Shown one piece after another: positions 16,450 to 25,280 of a stretch of 32,976 bases of DNA. A program made the translations under genes and the position numbers. The DNA lies in the NCBI GenBank assembly GCA_029258245.1, contig JARHZK010000165.1:1-32976 (forward strand), given 5' to 3'. The notes under the pieces are model-generated. The model was not told the origin of the DNA and did not search any database. It worked only from the letters and a program-made list of their open reading frames with translations. How positions within the stretch are numbered: the stretch's first letter is position 1; each line of letters begins with the position of its first letter. Source of the DNA: Longicatena sp. (GTDB lineage Bacteria; Bacillota_I; Bacilli_A; Erysipelotrichales; Erysipelotrichaceae).

Positions 16450-17616
16450 TTATTCCTCCCCTTTAAATTCATCTAATTTATGAAATTCTTGATCATATAA
16501 TACTGCCTCTTCTTTATCATCATTATCCCACACATGATTTTGTTTCCATATCATACATCCATCCGTTGGTTTAGAATTATTTTGACAACAAATTTCAAGT
16601 TTAGTTTTGGATGGTATAGTGGTATTCAATGGAATTTGAAACCATTCTTCACCCTTTTTAGATCGTATAAGATAATTTGATACATTTATATTTTGATTAC
16701 TTTCATTCGACAAAGTAATCATTTGTTTATTTACATCATATCCATTAATTTTAATATTTGATTCTATCTCTTTATCATATATATATTCTAATGAAATATT
16801 TTTTTTATTCGATATGAAATCAATTGCAATTTGTTCTCCTTCAGAATAAAATGTGCTGACTCCATATGCATCTAATCTACTTTTAATTGTTTTATTAACC
16901 GATTCTGGATTTTCTTTCTTATTCCCTGTTATAATTCCATATCGAGGTTTTACTTTTTCCAATAATGCTATGGATGTTGCATCTTTTTCTCCATGATGCC
17001 CTAATTTTAGCACATCACTTTTGATGTTTTTGTTTTCAAACAGAAAGTTTGCTTCTTCCTCTTTTTCCATATCTCCACACATCAAAAAAGATGTATCTCC
17101 ATAATTTATTTTCATTACCATCGAATTATTGTTTTCATTTACTTTATCTACATGTGATGGTATCCAAATTTGAATAGAAGTATCTCTAAATTTTAAATTT
17201 TCTCCTCCATTTAAATAAATTAAATCAATTCCTTTTTTTGTAACAATATCCTGAACTTTGCTTTTTCGATAGGATACTACATCTTTTTTCGATACATATA
17301 CTTTTTTTGTTGGAATTAAATCAATAATCGTTTCTACATTCCCTGCATGATCCAAATGTCCATGAGATAAGAAAATGCCTTTCAATTCATCTACATGTTT
17401 CATTTTTAAAAATCTTGCTATTTTAGCAAAGTCCTGCCTTTTTCCTGTATCACACAAATAATATCCTTCATTAGGAATATCTATTAAAAATGCATCACCT
17501 TTTCCTATATTTATAAAAGATATTTTTAATTGTTCTTTTGATGTAGTATTTTCAACACTAGTACATCCTGTTAGTAACAGGAATAAACAGACCCATCCTA
17601 CTTTTAGCCATTTCAT
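16450..17616 (-). CDS. Lipoprotein with a ComEC-type metallo-beta-lactamase-fold domain and a C-terminal lamin-tail-like domain
   Basis: Lipobox LLLTGC; MBL motifs LSHGHLDHAGN, LMCGDMEKEEE and LKLGHHGEKDATS; C-terminal INGYDVNKQMITLSNESNQNINVSNYLIRS...VWDNDDKEEAVLYDQ resembles a lamin tail domain. Confidence 0.85.
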   Translation of the reverse strand: MKWLKVGWVCLFLLLTGCTSVENTTSKEQLKISFINIGKGDAFLIDIPNEGYYLCDTGKRQDFAKIARFLKMKHVDELKGIFLSHGHLDHAGNVETIIDLIPTKKVYVSKKDVVSYRKSKVQDIVTKKGIDLIYLNGGENLKFRDTSIQIWIPSHVDKVNENNNSMVMKINYGDTSFLMCGDMEKEEEANFLFENKNIKSDVLKLGHHGEKDATSIALLEKVKPRYGIITGNKKENPESVNKTIKSRLDAYGVSTFYSEGEQIAIDFISNKKNISLEYIYDKEIESNIKINGYDVNKQMITLSNESNQNINVSNYLIRSKKGEEWFQIPLNTTIPSKTKLEICCQNNSKPTDGCMIWKQNHVWDNDDKEEAVLYDQEFHKLDEFKGEE

Positions 17617-17626
17617 TTAAATTCTC

Positions 17627-18295
17627 CTATGCAACTTGTGTTTCAGGAGCTAATACATTCACTCCACGAATACCATCTAATTCATCCAATTTATCTAATA
17701 AATCACATTTTTCTAAATTCTTTTGTTGAACTTCATAAACTAATTCAAATGTTTCACTAAAAATATTCTTACTCTGTACACTACTACCTGCTACTTCATT
17801 GAACATATTTTGTACAGTTTTTAATTGCGTTTTTTCTCCTCTTACAATCATTAATAATTTATGTTTTCTTTTTTTATTGTGATTTAATATAATCATAATT
17901 ACACCAATAAACAAAGAGCTAATAATAATTACACTGAAAGCTCCTATTGCAGATGAAATGCCAATCGATAATGCCCAAAAAATAAATCCTAAATCTCTTG
18001 GATCCTTCGTATTTGTTCGTATTCTACAAATGGAAAGTGATCCTAAAACACCTAATGATAATAATGGATTATTTTGAATTAATGCAAGTAACACAGTTGT
18101 AATCATGGATAACATTAATAATGTTACATTAAACTTTTTATTGTATGTCAATGAATCATGACATAATCGGTAAACACCCATCATAAATAATCCAATACAC
18201 AATGTAACGATTAAACTAATCAATAAATGTGTTCCTGTTAAAACATATGCTTGTTCTACAGGACCATTAAAAAATAATTTTAAAAATTTGCTCAT
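17627..18295 (-). CDS. DUF4956 membrane protein (copy 1)
   Basis: LSLGVLGSLSICRIRTNTKDPRDLGFIFWALSIGISSA; paralogous to 15782-16447. Confidence 0.85.
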   Translation of the reverse strand: MSKFLKLFFNGPVEQAYVLTGTHLLISLIVTLCIGLFMMGVYRLCHDSLTYNKKFNVTLLMLSMITTVLLALIQNNPLLSLGVLGSLSICRIRTNTKDPRDLGFIFWALSIGISSAIGAFSVIIISSLFIGVIMIILNHNKKRKHKLLMIVRGEKTQLKTVQNMFNEVAGSSVQSKNIFSETFELVYEVQQKNLEKCDLLDKLDELDGIRGVNVLAPETQVA

Positions 18296-18310
18296 CTTAT
18301 TTCTCTCCTT

Positions 18311-19036
18311 TTAATAATAGTATTCTTTTAAAATTTGACGCGATGTTCCAAATTTACTTGGTGGTTTTCTAGTTAAATCACATTTTGTTAAAATTTTTTG
18401 AATTTGTTTAAATAAAAAGCGATCATATTTTATTTCTAGAATAGTTTCATCTTTTGGCAGTGCTTCTTTAAAATTTAAATGACGAGAAAATAAATCATAG
18501 TCAAAATCACAATACCTTAAATTATTATCCATTGTAATTCTCGTATTAAAATTTTCATGAGTATAGGCTCTACGGTCATATTCAATTAATGATACTGGTC
18601 GATAACATCGTGTAGTCATTAAATCATATGCATATCTTGCTGTATCACTATCATAGTGTAATAGAACTTTAAAATTACATTTCAATAATTCTTTCGCATC
18701 TGCTCTTGAAATCACAACACTTTCTTTTAATTCTCTACCATAACTTTTTCTTTTCAATTCGAATTTTGCTACATGATCGTCTGGATGATATATACGAACA
18801 CGGATTCGTTTTTTTTCATTCGCATGCATTTTTTTATCAATATAATCTTCATTTGTAATACTATCAAAGTAAACACTTCTTACCGTATACCCATTATATC
18901 CACCATATGCATCTGGTGTTAAAATTTGATCTAATGCATCTAGTAAAAAAAGACGATCTGGCAAAGAAATTAGATATTTTATTTCACTTCTTGAAACAGA
19001 TAGTTTTTTTACTTCATTCCCTAGTAACATTATCAT
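18311..19036 (-). CDS. VTC-domain protein (polyphosphate polymerase-like)
   Basis: RSEIKYLIS, YTVRSVYFDS, KKRIRVRIYHPDD, KFELKRKSYGRELKES and ILEIKYDRF match VTC-domain patterns; next to DUF4956 genes. Confidence 0.85.
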   Translation of the reverse strand: MIMLLGNEVKKLSVSRSEIKYLISLPDRLFLLDALDQILTPDAYGGYNGYTVRSVYFDSITNEDYIDKKMHANEKKRIRVRIYHPDDHVAKFELKRKSYGRELKESVVISRADAKELLKCNFKVLLHYDSDTARYAYDLMTTRCYRPVSLIEYDRRAYTHENFNTRITMDNNLRYCDFDYDLFSRHLNFKEALPKDETILEIKYDRFLFKQIQKILTKCDLTRKPPSKFGTSRQILKEYYY

Positions 19037-19127
19037 TTTCCTCCTTTGTATTCTTTTTTTCCTTCATTACATAATACCGATATTCATTCAATTTTAAGGA
19101 CCACTTTTTAAAAAAATATTTTTTTAT

Positions 19128-19191
19128 AAAAAAAAGCAATAAGGATTACTCAAATTGCTCTATGATATCTCTTTTTTTATGTAAAAATCAA
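19128..19191 (-). promoter_or_regulatory. Promoter of the VTC operon followed immediately by a hairpin and U8
   Basis: Minus strand TTGATT (19191-19186), 18 nt, TATCAT (19167-19162), then AGCAAT...ATTGCT (19159-19135) and TTTTTTTT. Confidence 0.5.
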
Positions 19192-19204
19192 CATACTTAT
19201 ATAA

Positions 19205-19253
19205 AATAAAATAGACCGATATCAAGTTTTACTTAATATCGGTCTATTTTATT
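19205..19253 (-). terminator. Terminator of the transketolase genes
   Basis: aataaaatagaccgatat-loop-atatcggtctattttatt, perfect 18-bp inverted repeat abutting the stop codon. Confidence 0.85.
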
Positions 19254-20172
19254 ATTTTTCTAAAGCTGCATTTACAATATCTTTCGCTGTTAAGCCATAT
19301 TTTTCAAGTAATTCATCTGGATTTCCACTTTCTCCAAATACATCTTGTACACCAATCATTTTTACTTTTCTTGGAGCATATTTACTTAATGTTTCCGCTA
19401 CTGCACTTCCTAAACCGCCAATTACACTGTGCTCTTCACATGTGATAAATAAATCATGTGTTTTGGCCAATTCTACTAATAAATCTTTATCTATAGGTTT
19501 AATTGTATGCATATCTACAACCGTTACATCATAACCTTTTTCTTTCAAATCTTCATATGCTTTTAGAGCAGATTCAACCATAATTCCACATGCGATAATT
19601 GCAATATCTTTTCCATTACGGACAACATTCCCTTTTCCAATTTCATATTCCAAACTATCATCATATACGGTTTCTACAGCGCTTCTTCCTAAACGTACAT
19701 AGCATGGTCCATCATATTCAGCTACAGCACGAATTGCTTTTTCAGTTTCTGCTGCATCTGCAGGACAAATTACTGTCATTCCAGGGATTCCACGCATTAA
19801 TGATAAATCTTCTATACACTGATGACTTGCCCCATCTGCTCCTACTGTTAGCCCAGCATGAGATGCGCATATTTTTACATTTAAACCTGTATATCCAATA
19901 GAATTACGGATTTGTTCGTATGCTCTACCTGTTGCAAACATTGCAAAACTTGAAGCAAATACAATATTACCACTTGCTGCAAGTCCAGCAGCAACAGCCA
20001 TCATATTTCCTTCTGCAATTCCCATATTATAATGTTGATTAGGACGTACTTTTTTTACATCCCCTGATTTTGTTGAACCAGAAAGGTCTGCATCTAAAAC
20101 AATAATATTTTCGTTTTCTTCTGCTAATGCAGCTAGCGTTTTTCCATATGCTTGACGAGTAGCAATTTTCAT
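19252..20172 (-). CDS. Transketolase, C-terminal subunit
   Basis: 306 aa; DADLSGSTKSGDVKKVRPNQHYNMGIAEGNMMAVAAGLAASG and TVICPADAAETEKA. Confidence 0.92.
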   Translation of the reverse strand: MKIATRQAYGKTLAALAEENENIIVLDADLSGSTKSGDVKKVRPNQHYNMGIAEGNMMAVAAGLAASGNIVFASSFAMFATGRAYEQIRNSIGYTGLNVKICASHAGLTVGADGASHQCIEDLSLMRGIPGMTVICPADAAETEKAIRAVAEYDGPCYVRLGRSAVETVYDDSLEYEIGKGNVVRNGKDIAIIACGIMVESALKAYEDLKEKGYDVTVVDMHTIKPIDKDLLVELAKTHDLFITCEEHSVIGGLGSAVAETLSKYAPRKVKMIGVQDVFGESGNPDELLEKYGLTAKDIVNAALEK

Positions 20173-20996
20173 TATTCATTTCCCTCCAATTCTTTTAAAG
20201 CTTGTTGACATTCTTCGACACTTGGTGCAACTCCATGCCAACCTGCTTTATCTTCCATGAAGGATACACCTTTCCCTTTTACAGTATTTGCTATGATTGC
20301 AGTCGGTTTTCCTGTCATTGTTTTCGCATCTTCTAGAGCACGAATCATTTGTTCAATATCATTTCCATTTTCCACTGTAATTACATTCCATCCAAATGCT
20401 CTAAATTTATCTTCAAAAGGTGCTGGGTTCATTACATCACTAACTTTACCGTCAATTTGTAAACCATTAAAGTCAACAACAGCAAGCAAGTTATCTAAGT
20501 TATAATGAGCTGCAGACATTGCTGCTTCCCAAACTTCTCCTTCTTGGCATTCTCCATCTCCCAATACTGTATAAACACGATAAGGTAAACCATGGTATTT
20601 ATTAGATAATGCCATACCAACAGCACAAGAAATTCCTTGTCCTAAAGAACCTGTTGACATATCAATACCTGGTAATAACGTCATACTAGGATGTCCTTGT
20701 AAACGTGAACCTAATTTACGTAAAGTCAGTAATTCAGCTTCTTCTAAAAATCCTTTTTCAGCTAACACTGCATATAATAATGGAGCTGCATGTCCTTTTG
20801 AAAGAACAAAACGATCGCGTTGATTGCTCTCTAAGTTATCTTTATTAATATTCATTTGTGTAAAATAAATTGCCGTTACAATTTCAACAGAAGATAAGCT
20901 TCCTCCAGGATGTCCTGAGCCTGCTTCAGTTACCATTTTCACAATATTTTTACGGATATTGCTTGTGTGTCTTTTTAAGACTGCTAATTCTGACAT
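20172..20996 (-). CDS. Transketolase, N-terminal subunit
   Basis: Thiamine-diphosphate motif GDGECQEGEVWEAAMSAAHYNLDNLLAVVDFN. Start at MSELAVLKRHTSN with SD AAGGAGG, not the 21116 ORF start. Confidence 0.92.
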   Translation of the reverse strand: MSELAVLKRHTSNIRKNIVKMVTEAGSGHPGGSLSSVEIVTAIYFTQMNINKDNLESNQRDRFVLSKGHAAPLLYAVLAEKGFLEEAELLTLRKLGSRLQGHPSMTLLPGIDMSTGSLGQGISCAVGMALSNKYHGLPYRVYTVLGDGECQEGEVWEAAMSAAHYNLDNLLAVVDFNGLQIDGKVSDVMNPAPFEDKFRAFGWNVITVENGNDIEQMIRALEDAKTMTGKPTAIIANTVKGKGVSFMEDKAGWHGVAPSVEECQQALKELEGNE

Positions 20997-21143
20997 TCCA
21001 TAGTCCTCCTTAATCTTTATCATGTCTATCATACCATAATTTCCTCTTTTTAAAACATAAGAAATTACAAAGTTCCTCAACTTTCGTAGTATAAAGCATA
21101 TTTGTGAAAAAATCAATATTTTTTCAATATAATTGCTAAAAAA

Positions 21144-23306
21144 TTAATTTTTTTCACAATTTATAGGTAAAAGACTTAATTGCACCTTTTCTTTTTCCAT
21201 ATCAATATTATAAACCCATACTTTCACAACATCTCCTACTGATACTACTTCACTTGGATGTACAACCCTTTGTTTTCTCATTTTAGAAATATGTACCAAA
21301 CCATCCTCATGTAATCCAATATCTACAAATGCACCAAAATCTACAACATTACGTACAACACCTTCTAATTGATCTCCTATATGTAAATCTTGTAATTCTA
21401 AAACATCACTTCTTAAAATCGGTGCATCATATTGATCTCGATAATCTCTCAACGGAGATTCTAAAGCATCAACAATATCTTTAATAGTATAGATATCAGA
21501 GTGCAATTCATTTGCTAATTGATCAATAGAAATTCCTTTTAATACTTCTTTCATATTCTTACTACCCATATCATTTATTGTAAAATGATATTTTTCTAAA
21601 ATTTTGTTAACTAAATCGTAACTTTCAGGATGAATAGAAGTACGATCTAATGGTTCGCTTCCATCTTCAATACGTAAGAATCCTGCAGCTTGTTCAAACG
21701 ACTTTGCACCAACTTTCGGTATTTTCTTTAATTCCGTTCGATTTTTTATTTCTCCATGCTCTTCACGATAAGTAACAATCGATTTTGCTGTTGCACTTGT
21801 TAATCCAGATACGTTTTTTAGCAATTCGCAACTTGCTGTATTTACATTTACACCCACACGATTCACAGCTTTTGCAACTACGAAATCCAATCGCTCTTTC
21901 AACCGTTTTGTAGGTAAATCATGTTGATATTGTCCTACGCCAATAGACTGTGGATCAATTTTAATCAATTCTGCTAAAGGATCTATTACTCTTCGTGCTA
22001 TGGAAATTGCAGAACGTTGTTCTACATGTAAATCTGGAAATTCTTCACGAGCAAGTTTACTTGCAGAATAAACAGATGCTCCTGCTTCACTTACAATTGT
22101 ATACGCAACATCTAAACGGTATTTACGTATTAATCCTGCTACAAATGCTTCACTTTCACGACTTGCTGTTCCATTTCCTATCGCAATAATCTTGATTGGA
22201 TACGTTTTTAATAAATCTAACATCACAGATTCTGCTTCTTTTATTTTTGCATTTGGCTGATGTGGATAAATAACACTAATTTTCAATAATTTTCCTGTCT
22301 CATCAATTACTGCTAATTTACATCCCGTACGAAATGCTGGATCAAAACCTAAAATCATTTTATTTTTCATAGGTGGTTGAAGTAATAATTTTTCTAAATT
22401 CATAGAAAAAACATCAATCGATTGTTCATGCGCTTTTTCACTTAATTCAGAACGAATTTCTCTTTCAATACTAGGAAATGCTAATCGTTTTAATCCATCA
22501 ATAACAGCCTCTTCAATATATGAAGTTGCAATGCTACTGCGTTTTTTCGTAAATTTTGCAATTGCCCAATTCAATTGATATTCTTCATCGAAAGAAATAC
22601 TTACTTGAATTACTTTTTCTTTTTCTGCACGATCCATTGCCATAATACGATGACTTGCTAACGTAGAAATTTTTTCATGATAATCATAATAATTTTTATA
22701 TACTTTCTTTATATCCTCATGTTTCTTTTTTTCCTTCGTAATAATTTGTCCATATTTTTCCATACTATTACGAATGCGTTTGCGAATCTCGACATCATCA
22801 CTTGCTTTTTCAGCAATGATATCTTTTGCACCTTGCAATGCATCATCAACTGTCTTTACATCGTCTGTAAGATATTTCTTTGCTTCTTCTGTAACGTTTC
22901 CATTTTTTGGTAATAAAAGTAACCAATCTGCAAGTGGCGCAAGACCTTTTGCTTGTGCATCTGTTGCTCTAGTTTTTCGTTTTTGTTGATAAGGTCGATA
23001 AATATCTTCTACCGCTGATAATTTATCGCATAATGCAATTTGTTTCTTAATTTCATCAGTTAATTTTCCCTGTTGTTCGATTAGTCTTTCAACATCTTCT
23101 TTACGTTTTTTTAAATTTTGTTGATATGTATAGTTTTCTTGAATTACACGAATCTGTTCCTCGTCTAATCCATTTGTCATTTCTTTACGATATCGTGCAA
23201 TAAAAGGTACCGTATTTCCTTGTTCTAACAATTCTAATGTACTTTTTACTTGTTGTTCTTTGATATCTAGTGCTTTTGCAATTGTTTTTATAATTTCTTG
23301 TTCCAT
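21144..23306 (-). CDS. tex: Tex-family RNA-binding/transcription accessory protein
   Basis: 720 aa; PFIARYRKEMTNGLDEEQIR, YqgF-like GFDPAFRTGCKLAVID, helix-hairpin-helix region and C-terminal S1 domain. Confidence 0.95.
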   Translation of the reverse strand: MEQEIIKTIAKALDIKEQQVKSTLELLEQGNTVPFIARYRKEMTNGLDEEQIRVIQENYTYQQNLKKRKEDVERLIEQQGKLTDEIKKQIALCDKLSAVEDIYRPYQQKRKTRATDAQAKGLAPLADWLLLLPKNGNVTEEAKKYLTDDVKTVDDALQGAKDIIAEKASDDVEIRKRIRNSMEKYGQIITKEKKKHEDIKKVYKNYYDYHEKISTLASHRIMAMDRAEKEKVIQVSISFDEEYQLNWAIAKFTKKRSSIATSYIEEAVIDGLKRLAFPSIEREIRSELSEKAHEQSIDVFSMNLEKLLLQPPMKNKMILGFDPAFRTGCKLAVIDETGKLLKISVIYPHQPNAKIKEAESVMLDLLKTYPIKIIAIGNGTASRESEAFVAGLIRKYRLDVAYTIVSEAGASVYSASKLAREEFPDLHVEQRSAISIARRVIDPLAELIKIDPQSIGVGQYQHDLPTKRLKERLDFVVAKAVNRVGVNVNTASCELLKNVSGLTSATAKSIVTYREEHGEIKNRTELKKIPKVGAKSFEQAAGFLRIEDGSEPLDRTSIHPESYDLVNKILEKYHFTINDMGSKNMKEVLKGISIDQLANELHSDIYTIKDIVDALESPLRDYRDQYDAPILRSDVLELQDLHIGDQLEGVVRNVVDFGAFVDIGLHEDGLVHISKMRKQRVVHPSEVVSVGDVVKVWVYNIDMEKEKVQLSLLPINCEKN

Positions 23307-23986
23307 GATAATCCTTTCTATCGCTCTATAACTTTTGTATAATTTATTATAGAAGAGTCATACCTCAAAAGCAAGCTATACCATTCATGTATTTACTGCA
23401 AAAAAAAGGAATTTTTACTCCTTTTCATTACATTTTACAAACAACTTTTTCCATTATTTTTTCATAAATGTTTCATTATTCATTTTAGCTTCTATATATC
23501 GATTAAACTTCACTTCTTTTCATTGATTTTTTTATCTAATTCTAATAAAGATACTATTTTTCTATTATACTACGACTTATCTAATATAATTTTCCTACAA
23601 ATTAAAAAGTAACATTATCTATATTATCAATTAATAAAATAATAAATACTGATTTATATAGTATAACTTTTATAAACATATAAAGAATCTTTTATATACC
23701 AATCACTTATATTATAATTTATAACCAGCTCATTTTTATATCTTATTTTAAATACATATCCATATTCTATTAAAAATAATGATTGTATTTTAATTTTTTA
23801 CATCTAAAACACAATATTCTTGATATATATTAAACTTTATTCTATATACATTTTAAAAAAATAAAATATTAATATACTAAAGGTAAAAATAACATGAACT
23901 TTCCGTAACGGTTCTCCTATTGTATATTTTTTCTTATATATGCACTGATCCATGTTATACTATCTTAAGTCATAGGAGGAGTCACC

Positions 23987-24622
23987 ATGAAAATTGAACA
24001 ACCACGTATCATTGAGAATTTATTTAAGTCTAATCATTTTCTTCAATCCATTGAAGATGATTCATATCTTGAACATAGGATATTTTCTCATATCAATATC
24101 AATAATATTAACATTCCAAGTTTTCATTTGAATTGCGTTTATTTTAAAAATGTTCATTTTGAAAATTGTACCTTTGAAAACATTGATATGATTGACGTTA
24201 TATTTGAAAACTGTGAGTTCACAAATGTAATTTTTAGTGATGGATCTCTTCATAGAACGCTTTTTAATAACTGTAGAGCTATGGGAATCCAACTCGTAGA
24301 TAATGTTATAAAAAATATACAAATGTTAAATTGCAATGCTCGTTATTCGAATATGAGTGGTAGTAAAATTCAACAAACTATTTTTGAAAACTGTAATTTA
24401 GAAAATTCAAGTCATATACACTGCAATTACAAAAATACAATTTTCTCTAATTGTAATCTTAATGAAAGTGAATTTTATAATACAAATCTTAATACTCTTA
24501 ATTTTTCATCATGTTCCATTGATGGTATAGGAATTACTCAAGATTTATTAAAAGGAGTTACTATGAACTCTTTACAAGCGTTAGAAATGGCGAAATTACT
24601 AGGAATTATAGTGAAAGATTAA
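23987..24622 (+). CDS. Pentapeptide-repeat-like protein
   Basis: SD AGGAGG; repeated VYFKNVHFENCTFENIDMIDVIFENCEFTNVIFSDG...TIFENCNLENS...TIFSNCNLNESEFYNTNLNTLNF. Confidence 0.85.
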   Translation: MKIEQPRIIENLFKSNHFLQSIEDDSYLEHRIFSHININNINIPSFHLNCVYFKNVHFENCTFENIDMIDVIFENCEFTNVIFSDGSLHRTLFNNCRAMGIQLVDNVIKNIQMLNCNARYSNMSGSKIQQTIFENCNLENSSHIHCNYKNTIFSNCNLNESEFYNTNLNTLNFSSCSIDGIGITQDLLKGVTMNSLQALEMAKLLGIIVKD

Positions 24623-24635
24623 ATTAGATATAAAT

Positions 24636-24684
24636 AAAAAGCATCATGTAATTAATTAATACTTCAAATCACATGATGCTTTTT
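24636..24684. terminator. Bidirectional terminator between convergent genes
   Basis: aaaaagcatcatgt...acatgatgcttttt, perfect 14-bp arms. Confidence 0.85.
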
Positions 24685-24692
24685 ATTTATTT

Positions 24693-25280
24693 TTATTTTT
24701 CATCAAAATCTAATATATTCATACATTTTAATTCTCTATATAATCTTGCTACAGGTAATCCAACAACATTAAAATAATCTCCTTGAATTCCTTTTACTAA
24801 TATTTTTCCATGCCCTTGTATTCCATAAGAACCAGCCTTATCCATAGATTCACCAGTTTTTATATATGAATTAATAATTGTTTCATTTAAATCATAAAAT
24901 GTAACATTGGTTACTTCATGAAATACGAACTTCTTATTTTCCGTTAATATTGCTACACCAGTAATCACTTGATGCGTTTTTCCACTTAAATTTCGCAACA
25001 TTTTTTTCGCATCTTCTTCGTCTTTTGGTTTTCCTAAAGCAATCCCATTTAAAACCACCATGGTATCACATCCAATAACAACATCTTGTGAATATTGCAT
25101 AAATACATCCTTCGCTTTATCATAAGCAATTTGTTCTATTGCCAAATCAATCGATAGTGATTGATTTAAATTTTCTTTGGCATTCGATGGAATACATTCA
25201 AAAGGACATCCAATATCTTTCATCAATTCTTGTCTTCTTGGAGACGCACTTGCTAAAATAACTTTTTTATTTGATTTCAT
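24693..25280 (-). CDS. maf: Maf family nucleotide pyrophosphatase
   Basis: VILASASPRRQELMKDIG, VIGCDTMVVLNG, MDKAGSYGIQGHG. Confidence 0.95.
   Translation of the reverse strand: MKSNKKVILASASPRRQELMKDIGCPFECIPSNAKENLNQSLSIDLAIEQIAYDKAKDVFMQYSQDVVIGCDTMVVLNGIALGKPKDEEDAKKMLRNLSGKTHQVITGVAILTENKKFVFHEVTNVTFYDLNETIINSYIKTGESMDKAGSYGIQGHGKILVKGIQGDYFNVVGLPVARLYRELKCMNILDFDEK

Noticed and set aside
19252-20996. Transketolase split into two ORFs as a frameshift or pseudogene
   Set aside because: Two-subunit transketolases are common in Firmicutes and archaea. Each ORF has its own start context and complete domain content.
25267-25280. Overlap of maf and the TIGR01906-like gene as a possible sequencing error
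   Set aside because: Both proteins look full length; short overlaps are normal in this compact genome (also thrB/thrC and hom/aspartokinase).
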